From Geobacteraceae bacterium (lineage in GTDB: Bacteria > Desulfobacterota > Desulfuromonadia > Desulfuromonadales > BM103): a stretch of 64,000 bases of DNA. The stretch's first letter is position 1. Each line of letters opens with the position of its first letter. Below the pieces are notes generated by a model that saw nothing but the letters and a program-made list of their open reading frames with translations, ran no database searches and was not told where the DNA came from. Below are positions 34,724 to 43,444 of the stretch, in pieces. The stretch lies in assembly GCA_024641085.1 (NCBI GenBank), contig JAHEDT010000002.1:1-64000 (forward strand), given 5' to 3'. The position numbers and the translations under genes were made by a program.

Positions 34724-35365
34724 TCAGACGCCGTTCACCAGCTCGAAAGTTTCGTTCTGGTCGTTGAAATTGAAGATTTCGCCTGTCTCGATAATGTAGT
34801 ACCAGCCGTAAATATTCAGGCTGCCCTGCTGATAACGTTGCTTGACATAGGGATAGGTCAGCAGATTGCGCATCTGCACCAGGATATTGATCTGCTCGGT
34901 CAGCCACTCGCGTTTTTCGGGGCACTCCACATCCATCTGCCGGTCGACCCGCCCCCGCACCTCCCGGGAGATTTCCAGCCAGCGCCTGACGTTGGGCAGG
35001 TGGGCCAGCTGCTCCGGCGGCTGGTTCATGGCCGCACAGCCGCCGCAGTTTGAGTGGCCGCAGACGACGATATTTTTCACCTCGAGAGCCTGGACGGCAT
35101 ATTCAATCGATGAGGTCGTGCCGACATATTCTTCCGTGTGCCGAAAGGGTGGCACGATATTGGCGATATTGCGCACCGTGAAGAGTTCCCCGGGCATGGT
35201 ACGGGTAATCAGGTCCGGCACCACCCGCGAATCGGCACAGCCGATAAACAGGGTATGCGGCGTCTGCGTCCGCCGCAAGGACTGGAAAAGCTCCTTGTGC
35301 GATTCAAAATCATCCTGGCGAAACTTGGCAATCCCTTTGAAAAGCTTATCCATGATTTTTACCAC
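34724..35365 (-). CDS. Beta-class carbonic anhydrase
   Basis: A 213-residue zinc enzyme interconverting CO2 and bicarbonate. The zinc ligands and the catalytic Asp-Arg dyad are visible: C43-A-D45-S-R47, then H104-S-N-C107-GGC. A GTG start at 35365 with GAGG eight bases upstream is used; ATG at 35353 (four residues shorter) is the alternative. The YGWYYIIETGEIFNFN tail is typical. Length is standard. It stands alone and converges with the J-domain gene with no gap, so transcription terminators must lie in coding DNA or be absent. Confidence 0.94.
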   Translation of the reverse strand: MVKIMDKLFKGIAKFRQDDFESHKELFQSLRRTQTPHTLFIGCADSRVVPDLITRTMPGELFTVRNIANIVPPFRHTEEYVGTTSSIEYAVQALEVKNIVVCGHSNCGGCAAMNQPPEQLAHLPNVRRWLEISREVRGRVDRQMDVECPEKREWLTEQINILVQMRNLLTYPYVKQRYQQGSLNIYGWYYIIETGEIFNFNDQNETFELVNGV

Positions 35366-35430
35366 GAAGTGGACCTCAGGCGGCCCTGAAGGGCCAAGCC
35401 ATTATTGAACAGCGACGGTTCCCGGTGGCA

Positions 35431-36375
35431 TCATCTGGCTCGTTCATTGCCGTTCACCAGCTGTGGCCGCCAGGAAGGCGTCACCACCTCGAAGATACTC
35501 TCCAACAGGTCCTCCAGCAGAGCATCGTCACCGCCATGCGGATGCATGACCACGCTGCGGCCGCGGCGATGCTCGAAGCCATTCACCCGCAAACCGACAA
35601 GCTGTCCGGACGCCAGAGAACTGCTCACCAACGCCCGGGATACATAGGCAATCCCGGCCCCTTCCATAACCGATTGAATCGTAAAACGCAAGTCGTCAGA
35701 GACCACCACGCCATCAAAATCTGCGAATTCAAAACCACAGGCAAACAGGTTCCTGCGCATCAATTCCTTGGAGCTGCAACCATCCCGACGGGCAAACAGA
35801 CGGTAGGGCTTGAGGTCGGCAAGCTGAATCACCCCATCGGCATTCGGAATGGCCAGTGAAGCAGCAGCGACCACGAGCATTTCATCGTCTGGCATGGGAT
35901 AACGTTCAAAGTCGGAGAAATCATGCTCAAGGGCGTGCTCGATCGCGACCAGGTCGAACTCCTCGTTGCGCAGGCCCTGCAAGGCTTCCGCCGGCTGCAG
36001 GAAAACGAACTTGAAATCATTCAGGTCGGAGTTCCTCCGCAGGAAGCTGCTCAACACCTGGGGCAGGAATGCCATGCCGAAGGTTGGCGTGCAGCACAGG
36101 GACAGGTGTTTTTGTGCGGCAGACTCCCGCAGACAGTTCAACAGCTCCTTCTCTTTGTCGAGGATATCCTTCGCCTTGGCAAAAACAAGCTGGCCGGCAG
36201 GCGTCAGGACAAGCTTCTGCCCGGAACGGTCGAGCAGCTGCTGGCCGAAATGCTCTTCAAGCAGCTTGATCCTCTGCGACACCGCAGACTGGGTAATATG
36301 CAGGACTTCCGCGGCCCTGGAAAAAGTCCCCTCGTCGACAACAGCGATCAGCGTATTCAGGTAACGGGTCTCCAT
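35431..36375 (-). CDS. LysR-type transcriptional regulator (ArgP/IciA-like)
   Basis: A 314-residue LTTR. The N-terminal winged helix is textbook: FSRAAEVLHITQSAVSQRIKLLEEHFGQQLLDR at about 18-50. A periplasmic-binding-protein-like effector domain follows (about 90-300). It resembles the ArgP/IciA branch. It is divergent from the decaheme cytochrome operon with 232 bp between the two starts, the usual LTTR arrangement for controlling its divergent neighbour; that target is inference. An AT-rich 19-mer shared with the ppsR-prmA region lies nine bases upstream of its start. Confidence 0.9.
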   Translation of the reverse strand: METRYLNTLIAVVDEGTFSRAAEVLHITQSAVSQRIKLLEEHFGQQLLDRSGQKLVLTPAGQLVFAKAKDILDKEKELLNCLRESAAQKHLSLCCTPTFGMAFLPQVLSSFLRRNSDLNDFKFVFLQPAEALQGLRNEEFDLVAIEHALEHDFSDFERYPMPDDEMLVVAAASLAIPNADGVIQLADLKPYRLFARRDGCSSKELMRRNLFACGFEFADFDGVVVSDDLRFTIQSVMEGAGIAYVSRALVSSSLASGQLVGLRVNGFEHRRGRSVVMHPHGGDDALLEDLLESIFEVVTPSWRPQLVNGNERAR

Positions 36376-36383
36376 CTATCAAT

Positions 36384-36402
36384 CCATATATATTATTAAA
36401 AA
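36384..36402. promoter_or_regulatory. AT-rich 19-mer, copy 1 (second copy 48151-48169)
   Basis: CCATATATATTATTAAAAA occurs here, just upstream of the LysR gene, and identically at 48151-48169 between ppsR and prmA. An exact 19-base match in otherwise GC-rich DNA suggests a shared protein-binding or promoter element, although its low complexity weakens the case. Confidence 0.35.
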
Positions 36403-36607
36403 TTATAAATCTTGCTAATACACCCCATTAAAATCATTCGTTTTACCCTACCACCAAAGATCAATATCATACAACTGCCTGAAAAAAACTTATGAAATAG
36501 TTCACACCACGTGGCCGGCAGACCATGAGAGGAGGTTGACGCGAGCATGCCGGCTGAAGATCTTGCATTCGCATACATTGAGGCATTCAGCATCGAAAGG
36601 AGAGAGT

Positions 36608-37621
36608 ATGTACAGGAAGGTATCACTATCCAGGGCGCCCTGGCTGGTCAAGCTCCTTCCCCTGTTGCTGTTCCTGGGGGCATGTGCCACCGGAGCGATC
36701 AGGGAGAAGCAGCTGACACTACCAGTTATCGACGGCGCGACTGTGGTCGGTCAGGAGACCTGCCAGGAGTGTCATGAAGGCATGGGCGCAGGCGTGCATT
36801 CACGCCTCGCCGAATTTGAATACATGGGCGGCACCCGGGGGTGCGAAGCCTGCCATGGCGGCGGCAGCCTGCATGTCGGCGCTGCCGACAATGGCCAGAT
36901 TATCAAGTTTGGCGAACTGCGCCCAGAAGAATCCGCCGCAGTCTGTGCCAAGTGCCACAGCGACGGCAAACTGATGGACTGGACGCACAGCGAACACGCC
37001 CTGAGCGACGTGGCCTGCACCGATTGCCACGCGATCCATGGCGGCGGCAAGACGGCCCTGAAGCAGCAGGACCCGAAGCTCTGCTACTCGTGTCACCAGG
37101 AGCAGATGGCCAAGGGCAACTTCCCTTCCCATCACCCGATCAAGGAAGGCAAGATGACCTGCGGCGACTGCCATAATCCCCACGGCGAACTCAATACCGA
37201 GGAACGCACCAACGACCTGTGTCTCAACTGCCACAGCCGCTACCAGGGCCCGTTCGTGTTCGGTCATGCTCCGGTCGAGGAGGACTGTACCATCTGCCAC
37301 GATCCTCACGGCTCGGTCGCCAACAACATGTTGGTGCAGAACGAGCCGTTCCTCTGCCTGCAGTGCCACGAGGGGCATTTTCACATACTGCGCAAAGGTT
37401 TCGATCCGGCAACCGGTGCCTACACGCCTGCTGGAACTGTAAGGGGCGGCATAACGATTGGTGCGTCTGCGGTTGACCCTGCAAGGGTCGATGCAGCTAA
37501 CCCGCATGGTGCGGAAGGTTGGCAAATGTCATTCGGCACCAAGTGCACGACCTGTCACGATGTCGTGCATGGCAGCGATTTTCCGTCACAGCCGCTTAAT
37601 GGTGGCGCCCTGACCCGTTAA
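36608..37621 (+). CDS. DmsE/MtrA-like decaheme c-type cytochrome lipoprotein
   Basis: A 337-residue protein with ten CxxCH heme motifs (CQECH, CEACH, CAKCH, CTDCH, CYSCH, CGDCH, CLNCH, CTICH, CLQCH, CTTCH). A lipobox LGAC places a lipidated Cys at C26. The spacing and the HxPxxEGxMxCxxCHxPHG repeats match the DmsE/MtrA decaheme family, whose members thread electrons through an outer-membrane barrel. GGAGAGAG precedes the ATG. The partner barrel gene follows after 22 bp. Lipidation is unusual compared with the soluble periplasmic MtrA. No MtrC/OmcA-like surface cytochrome or DMSO reductase gene adjoins. Confidence 0.95.
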   Translation: MYRKVSLSRAPWLVKLLPLLLFLGACATGAIREKQLTLPVIDGATVVGQETCQECHEGMGAGVHSRLAEFEYMGGTRGCEACHGGGSLHVGAADNGQIIKFGELRPEESAAVCAKCHSDGKLMDWTHSEHALSDVACTDCHAIHGGGKTALKQQDPKLCYSCHQEQMAKGNFPSHHPIKEGKMTCGDCHNPHGELNTEERTNDLCLNCHSRYQGPFVFGHAPVEEDCTICHDPHGSVANNMLVQNEPFLCLQCHEGHFHILRKGFDPATGAYTPAGTVRGGITIGASAVDPARVDAANPHGAEGWQMSFGTKCTTCHDVVHGSDFPSQPLNGGALTR

Positions 37622-37643
37622 TTGAGAAATGAGGAGGCTAGAA

Positions 37644-39953
37644 ATGAAGCGAAGCCGTTTTGGGCTGCTTGCATTGTTGTCCATCCTGTCTCTGGTGGCG
37701 ACCTCCACGATCGCTGTCGCGGAAGAGGGCTCTGCCCATCTGAGCGGCAACGTGGAGATTGGCGTCACCGGCGTGGATACGAATGACAACCCTGCACGCG
37801 TCAATGAATATGCAAAATACCGGTCCGACGATGCGGTCAATTTTGCCCCGAGCCTGAACCTGGAATACCTGAGCAAAGCATTTTCGCTCGGGGTTGAAGG
37901 TGCTGTCAGGGGGCCCCAGGACCAGGACTACGCCATGGAGGCGAACGTCAAGCGGGTCCTTAATCTTGACCTCGACTACCAGGTCTTCCAGCACTGGAAG
38001 GACCATGACAACCTCGAGGCCCTCGGGGCGACCATGTTCGGTGACGTTGGCGGGCAGCAGCCACGCGTTACGACCGACCTGACCGCCGGACAGATTGGCG
38101 TTCCGGGCGACACGCTGACCGTCGCCAACGAGCGCTATTACCAGGAGCTCGATAACGACTACATTATCGACTACAAGGAATTTACCGGAGACACCGATCT
38201 GACGATCCCTTCCCTGCCGAATGTCACTTTTCATGCCGGGTATCGTGTCGAAACCCGCAAGGGTCTCGAGCAGGCTATCACCATGAGCAAATGCAACCAG
38301 TGCCACGTTCAGGCCAACGGCAAGGATATCGACGAAAAAACCCGGGATTATACCCTCGGTGCAACCGGTAAATTCGGCATGCTGACCATTGATTACGAGT
38401 ACCTCAACCGCACATTCGATGCCGACGGATCCTTGCCGGACTACAACTACCTGTCATCCGGCCTGACCCGCGACGGAGTTGCGGATGCGGATACGATGCT
38501 ATACACCGGCGTGCAGGAGTACAGCAACACGCCTGATTCCGAAAAGGACAGCCACAGTGTCGAGGCCCGGTTGGACCTGGCGAGGGGCACCATGCTTTCG
38601 GCAGGCTACGTCCACGCTGACATCGACTCCGACAAAAATGGTGAAACCGGGGTCTACACGCTCGACCAGGACACCCTGTCCAGCAAGTTCGAGTCCTTTT
38701 TCCTCAAAGGGGCCACACGCATCGGCAACCTGCGCCTCTCCGTAACCGGCGGGACTTATGAAATCGACGGCCCTGATTACAAGGTGAACTTTCCTGACCG
38801 GGATGACATGCTGATTGCAGATGGCGGCAACAGCACCTACGAGAACCAAGACTTCCCTAATCCGGAGCATTTCGAATCAGCCGAATCCCGTGATGTGACC
38901 CGGCTAGGCATTGACGGCGTTTACCGTCTGTCCCAGGGGACCACCTTGCGGCTTGGCTACGAATACGAAGATGTCGACCGTGATCTGGAAGAACTGGGCG
39001 CGACCAAGACCAACACGTTCAAGGTGGCCCTCAAGTCCCGCTTGAACAGCAAGTTGTCCGGTCGTATCAGCTACCAGTACCAGGACATCGACGATCCGTT
39101 CCACGGCGAAGACGCCACCGGCATCGCCCAGGGCATCGGCAGCACTGACCCGGCTTACCCTGGACTGGCATGGCTCAATACGGCGGATTACGTAGGGGTT
39201 TACCCAAACCCTGACAACAGCACCGTTTACTACTGGAACAGTGTCTATCCCAACCGGACCCTGGATGCCACCAATCAGCCCGACAGGGTCCACGAAGGTA
39301 AATTTACCTCAACCTGGGCACCGGCCAGCAACGTCGCCATGACAGTTTTTGCCCGGGTCCGCATCGAAGAGAACGATGACGTCGACTACAAGCAGAACAG
39401 CTACGTTCCCGGCGCATCTCTCTACTATGCTCCGAGCAACAACCTCATCCTGACCATGGCGTACACTTTCAACAAGATGCAAACGGAGAACCAGATGTGT
39501 GTCGGCTGGTACCATGGCTGAGCGAACGGCGTCTCATCGACCCAGTTTGGGTCGTACTGTGATAAAGCAGAATATGACTCCAATGTTCACACTCTCTCCT
39601 TGGCCGTGGATTATCAGGCAACTGAGAAACTCAAGTTGAATGCCAGTTTTACATACAACGATGCCGAAGACAGCTGGGATTGGGATTTTGCCGATCGTCC
39701 GTCGCTGGTCTACAGCGGGGGCGAAAAGCCTCACTACGATACCGTGGCGCAGAACAACTCGATCGACGATTACTCTGATTTGTCCTATCAGCAGTATGAA
39801 CTGACCGTCGGCGGCACCTATAACTTCACCGAGAGCCTTTATACCTCGGCCAGCGTCACCTACAGCGATTTCAACTCCGATGAAATGTATGTCTACGGAG
39901 ACGAGGACGGCTCCGCATACTACGGCTACCTCGGTGTTGGCTACCGCTTCTAA
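37644..39953 (+). CDS. MtrB/PioB-type outer-membrane barrel with heme motif and in-frame TGA (candidate selenoprotein)
   Basis: Read through one TGA (39519-39521), this is a 769-residue porin. A signal peptide ends near AVA-EE (27), about 28 amphipathic strands follow, and the chain ends in GVGYRF, the Phe-terminal signature for barrel assembly. It belongs to the decaheme-associated MtrB/PioB family, which sheathes the cytochrome. A CxxCH motif at C217-H221 could bind its own heme c. The TGA would be residue 626, flanked by C619 and C639. If it is a stop, the product ends at 625 residues without its last strands. The frame continues unchanged for 143 codons with normal barrel pattern. A hairpin at 39538-39554 fits a SECIS. 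A nonsense mutation or sequencing error is the alternative. Confidence 0.8.
39538..39554 (+). promoter_or_regulatory. Candidate bacterial SECIS hairpin
   Basis: CGACCCA and TGGGTCG form a perfect 7-bp stem with a GTT loop. The stem starts 17 nt, and the loop 24 nt, after the in-frame TGA. Bacterial SECIS elements lie in the coding sequence just after the UGA and carry a G at the start of a short apical loop, as here. The flanking bases do not extend the stem. A 7-bp hairpin can occur by chance, so this supports but does not prove Sec insertion. Confidence 0.45.
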
Positions 39954-39984
39954 ACAACCAGGCTGAAGAATACTGCCTCATGTC

Positions 39985-40018
39985 GCGCCCGGCTGGACAT
40001 CCCGCCGGGCGCTTTTTT
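39985..40018 (+). terminator. Terminator of the decaheme-porin operon
   Basis: GCGCCCGGC pairs with GCCGGGCGC (9 bp) and is followed by six T residues. It lies 32 bp after the TAA at 39953 rather than after the internal TGA. This fits 39953 being the operon's true end. Confidence 0.85.
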
Positions 40019-40035
40019 CTGCGGGCCGCCCAGAT

Positions 40036-40150
40036 ATGCGCAAAAAGGCTGAGACGTAGTGTACAAGGCCAAGGTCATGATATTTCCCTGAAGATTAGCG
40101 GCTTTCTCTCTGCGACCTTTGCGCTTTTGCGTGAGACCTTTTTCAGGTTA
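40036..40150. repeat. Intergenic repeat, copy B
   Basis: This copy has the blocks ATATGCGCAAAAAGGCTGAGACG, a central TCATGATATTT, CTCTCTGCGACCTTTGCGC and the CCTTTTTCAGGTTA tail shared with copies A (16670) and C (50622). The left inverted end is the most diverged of the three. Confidence 0.7.
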
Positions 40151-40157
40151 TGGACCG

Positions 40158-40192
40158 AAAAAAACCCCACAGCCAGGAGGTTGACTGTGGGG
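40158..40192 (-). terminator. Terminator of the AOR-aldolase operon
   Basis: CCCCACAG pairs with CTGTGGGG around a 12-nt loop and is followed on the minus strand by seven T residues. It lies about 150 bp past the aldolase stop. The rest of the 40193-40340 gap holds nothing I can support. Confidence 0.7.
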
Positions 40193-40340
40193 TAACGGGT
40201 TTTTGATTTTTCTTTAGGAGGAGGAGAACCTGAAGTAATGAAGTTCTCTTTGAGGATAGATTACCTTATTGGTCATAATTGTCAAGGGAAAAATAACAAG
40301 GGATTAATGCCCCCCCGGCGATCATGCCTGGCGGCCGGGA

Positions 40341-41516
40341 TTAACCTGGCGCAGGACCGGAGATAATCCTCATATAGCTCTCCCGGCACAAGGTCTCGAT
40401 CTTGGAAAGGTTGGCAAATGCGTCACGGAAATCCTTTGTGCCGACCGTAAAGACCCCGTGTCCATAGACGATCGCCCCCCGGCGCCCCAGCACTGCCGGA
40501 GGGAGTGTGCTGCTGAGCCCTCTGGGCCCGGTACCCACTTCACCGGGGATCACCGGGATATCCTCGACATAGCGCTCCCGATCGCACTTGATGTGGCATT
40601 TCCCCCGGTTCTCGCAGGCTGGCTCAAAACACAGCATCGACATGATCACGCTGAACTTTGGATGACCGTGGAGGATCGCCCGGTTGCCTCCTTCCAGGTA
40701 GATATCCCGGTGCGCCACCAGTTCGCTGGAAGCGGTGATCCCGGTGCTGGCCGAGTTGTCAAGCGGGCAGGCGTCGATGCAGCCGGCCAATTCATCCAGC
40801 GACGACCCCGTCTGGCTGATATACACGGTATCCCCGGCAAAATATGAAATATTGCCGAAGAACGAATCGACCATGCGCGCATCGACCGTCGCCTGGCCGG
40901 CATGGGCCATTGCCCTGAAAATAGCGTCCTCTTCGCTAAAAACCCCCCGCTCAAGATCGACGCGCGCCGCTGCCGGGAGAAACGTATCGTAAGCTGCGAG
41001 GACCTCCGGCAGCATCGCGGCCACGACCAAATCAGGGGTGCCGGCATACTGTGAATAGGCGTAATCGACAAAGAACTTGACGAATGCAGAGAAGATGATC
41101 GAGCTGAAGACCACGAAGGCCTGCTCCGGGCTGACCGTGCCGAAAGCGACCACGCCATGGCCCTCGACCACACAGCCTTTGCGCTTTTGCAGCAGGGGAA
41201 CGATCTCAGCGGCCGTCATTGAACGCGCCACGGGGATGGAGTGAAGAAAGGTACGGGTCTCGGTGTCTTCGGGGACGAATTCGGCACCGCTGCGGTGACA
41301 GTGCTCATTCAGGATGCTGAAGAAGGGCTCCGCCGGGCGGGCGCAGACGATACTGTTGATGTTCAGAGCCGCGATGATTTTTTCCAGTTCTGCCGCCCGT
41401 GGGTCCGGGCGGTTCCAGATCACGGCATCATTCACCCCGCCGACCAGCGGCTCGCCGGGGGAGCACAGGCCGTGTGCTACCAGCTTCTCTGCGTACTTAT
41501 TCAGTAATTTCAGCAT
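40341..41516 (-). CDS. Class II aldolase/adducin-family protein, probable tandem domain
   Basis: A 391-residue protein. The C-terminal half is a class II aldolase (AraD/FucA) domain with zinc-ligand His motifs HGHPKF (near 287) and YGHGVF (near 355). The N-terminal half shows a second GHG segment (EGHGVVAFG near 117) followed by the same helix pattern, so it looks like a degenerate first copy. A Cys cluster (C-x5-C-x3-C-x3-C in FEPACENRGKCHIKCD) sits in the C-terminal domain and is unusual. The start at 41516 overlaps the AOR stop by seven bases; MSGIGLA at 41537 is an alternative. It may make or cleave an aldehyde used by AOR. Confidence 0.8.
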   Translation of the reverse strand: MLKLLNKYAEKLVAHGLCSPGEPLVGGVNDAVIWNRPDPRAAELEKIIAALNINSIVCARPAEPFFSILNEHCHRSGAEFVPEDTETRTFLHSIPVARSMTAAEIVPLLQKRKGCVVEGHGVVAFGTVSPEQAFVVFSSIIFSAFVKFFVDYAYSQYAGTPDLVVAAMLPEVLAAYDTFLPAAARVDLERGVFSEEDAIFRAMAHAGQATVDARMVDSFFGNISYFAGDTVYISQTGSSLDELAGCIDACPLDNSASTGITASSELVAHRDIYLEGGNRAILHGHPKFSVIMSMLCFEPACENRGKCHIKCDRERYVEDIPVIPGEVGTGPRGLSSTLPPAVLGRRGAIVYGHGVFTVGTKDFRDAFANLSKIETLCRESYMRIISGPAPG

Positions 41517-43270
41517 GGCAAGGCCAATTCCTGACATTTTTCCGGCGTCGGCAGCCCCTGGGCATCAAGCCCGCGAATCCGATAATACGCCGCCCGTTCC
41601 TGGAGGAATGCTTCCCTGTCGATCGGGGCGATCTGGATGGATTCGCTGCTGCTGCCGCTTTCCTGGAAAAACCGGACGGGAATGTCGTCGTCTTCGGCGG
41701 TGAAGCCGTTCCGGGCGTTCATGATGCGTTCACGGTAGTAGATTCGCTCGCCGGTCTTGAGCAGCGCCTGTGCCGACGTGCGCATGCCGGTGACCCCTTG
41801 CAGAGCCCGGGCGTATTCCTCGAGAGAGGCCGCAAAGAACAGGAATTTGCAGGCCGTCAACGAATCGACCACGGCGTTCATATCTTCGCTGATCTTGATG
41901 ATCCGCGCTTTGCCGCTCAGTGAAAAGCGGTCTGTCGCCACAGGCTTGCGCAATATCTCGTGGGCGACAGGATAGGCCCGCAGATGGCAGCCGCCACGGG
42001 TGGACGTGGCGTATGCCAGCGCCATGCCGTAGGCGCCCCGGGGGTCGTAGGCGGGAAACTCCAGGCCCTTTGAGACCATGGCGACTTCCGGACGCCCCGC
42101 TTCACAGGCATAGCGCAGGGCGCCCTGGCCGAGCAGAGCAGCGTCGCCCCGGCCGGAGGCAATATTCTCGAGCATCGTCAAGATGGCTGCCGGGGTCATC
42201 TGCCGACCGGTTATTTCCGCATGGGTCGCCAGGGCGACGCCGGCGGAGATGGTATCCATGCCCGCCTCGTTGCATAACCGATTGGCCGCGACGACCGCAT
42301 CCAGGTCGGTGTTGCCCACCAGGGCGCTGAAGTGGGACATGGTCTCGAATTCCGGGATGATGTCCCCCTGCGCGCCGACCTTCTTGCACAGGATGTGACA
42401 TCCTGCACAGCCGAACTTCTTGGTAGCGTAGCGTTTCTTATAGGCATACGCGTTCATCGACGGAGCAGACTCAAAGTAGGTTTCCCGGAAGTTATTGGTC
42501 GGCATCATCCGGCGGCTGCGCATCAGGTCATAGAGGGCGCCGGTCCCGTAATTGGCAAGGCCCAAATCACCAGTGAGCACAGGGGATGCGGCGACCAGCC
42601 GGTAAATCTCCTCCTGGGCCGCCTTGAGCTCATCGCGGTCAAACACATCGGTTTTGAGGCTGCCGCTGACCGAGAGAAATTTCAGTTTTTTCTCTGCCAT
42701 CACCAGGCCGAGTCCGCCACGTCCCGCAAAATAATGCCCGTCGAACACGATTGCCGCATAGCGCACGCCGTTCTCCGCGGCCGGGCCCACCATGGCATGC
42801 GCGCCTTTTTGCAGGCCCGGAGCCGCCAGGAGCCGGCCATGGATGTCAGAGACGGCCAGCCCGGTTAGATGGGCCGCGTCCTGGAAAGCGACCCCGTTTT
42901 CGGTGATGACCAAACCACACCATTGCTCACTCCTGCCCGTCACCAGGACCCCGTCGTAGCCGGCTCGCTTGAGGACCGTCCCCAACCGTCCTCCGACAGA
43001 TGCGTCGCAAACGGCACCGGTCAGAGGTGAGCGGGACATGACTGTCATGCGGCCCGAGGTCGGCGATGACGTGTTGTTGAGCGGTCCGGTCATGAACGCC
43101 AGGGGCATGCGCGGGTCGTTCCATGCATGACAGAAATGCTCAAACAGCAGAGCGCCGCACAACCCCTTGCCACCGATTTCACGCTGGTAAACATTGACCG
43201 GCAGGTTGAGTTCTGCGGTTGTCTGTTCGGTCAGGTTGACCGTCAGTATTTTTCCGGTCCAGCCGTGCAC
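41510..43270 (-). CDS. Aldehyde:ferredoxin oxidoreductase (tungsten, AOR family)
   Basis: A 586-residue AOR-family protein that oxidises aldehydes to acids with reduction of ferredoxin, using a bis-pterin tungsten cofactor. The N-terminal domain has GWTGKILTVNLT and the GGKGLCGALL block. GRGGLGLVMAEKK near 183 and the [4Fe-4S] ligands C288-x2-C291-x3-C295 are visible, with a fourth Cys in SLTACKFLFF near 490. Length is usual (about 600). The aldolase gene overlaps its 3' end, so the two are coupled; an aldehyde from the aldolase could be the AOR substrate. No moaD or tungstate transport genes adjoin. Confidence 0.94.
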   Translation of the reverse strand: MHGWTGKILTVNLTEQTTAELNLPVNVYQREIGGKGLCGALLFEHFCHAWNDPRMPLAFMTGPLNNTSSPTSGRMTVMSRSPLTGAVCDASVGGRLGTVLKRAGYDGVLVTGRSEQWCGLVITENGVAFQDAAHLTGLAVSDIHGRLLAAPGLQKGAHAMVGPAAENGVRYAAIVFDGHYFAGRGGLGLVMAEKKLKFLSVSGSLKTDVFDRDELKAAQEEIYRLVAASPVLTGDLGLANYGTGALYDLMRSRRMMPTNNFRETYFESAPSMNAYAYKKRYATKKFGCAGCHILCKKVGAQGDIIPEFETMSHFSALVGNTDLDAVVAANRLCNEAGMDTISAGVALATHAEITGRQMTPAAILTMLENIASGRGDAALLGQGALRYACEAGRPEVAMVSKGLEFPAYDPRGAYGMALAYATSTRGGCHLRAYPVAHEILRKPVATDRFSLSGKARIIKISEDMNAVVDSLTACKFLFFAASLEEYARALQGVTGMRTSAQALLKTGERIYYRERIMNARNGFTAEDDDIPVRFFQESGSSSESIQIAPIDREAFLQERAAYYRIRGLDAQGLPTPEKCQELALPC

Positions 43271-43444
43271 GCCTCACCTCGTTGGGGATCCAGAGACCAA
43301 AGGTTCAGTCCGTCGCTGCAATTCCAGGACATCATAGACGATCGGGCCATTTTGTAAAAGAGTCACGCTTTGCGACCAGCCTGACCGGGCCCTTGCTGAC
43401 CAACGGCCCTGGAGTCGTCGGGGCGGGCCGCTGCAGGTCCCCGA

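Noticed and set aside
37629-39953. Frameshift as the cause of the broken porin gene
   Set aside because: The coding sequence before and after the TGA is in the same frame (37644, 39519 and 39600 are all congruent modulo 3), so a single codon and not an indel separates them.
40238-40366. 42-codon ORF with a strong AGGAGGAGG upstream
   Set aside because: It runs into the 3' end of the convergent aldolase gene, has no plausible protein pattern and follows a terminator hairpin. The purine-rich stretch is probably coincidental.
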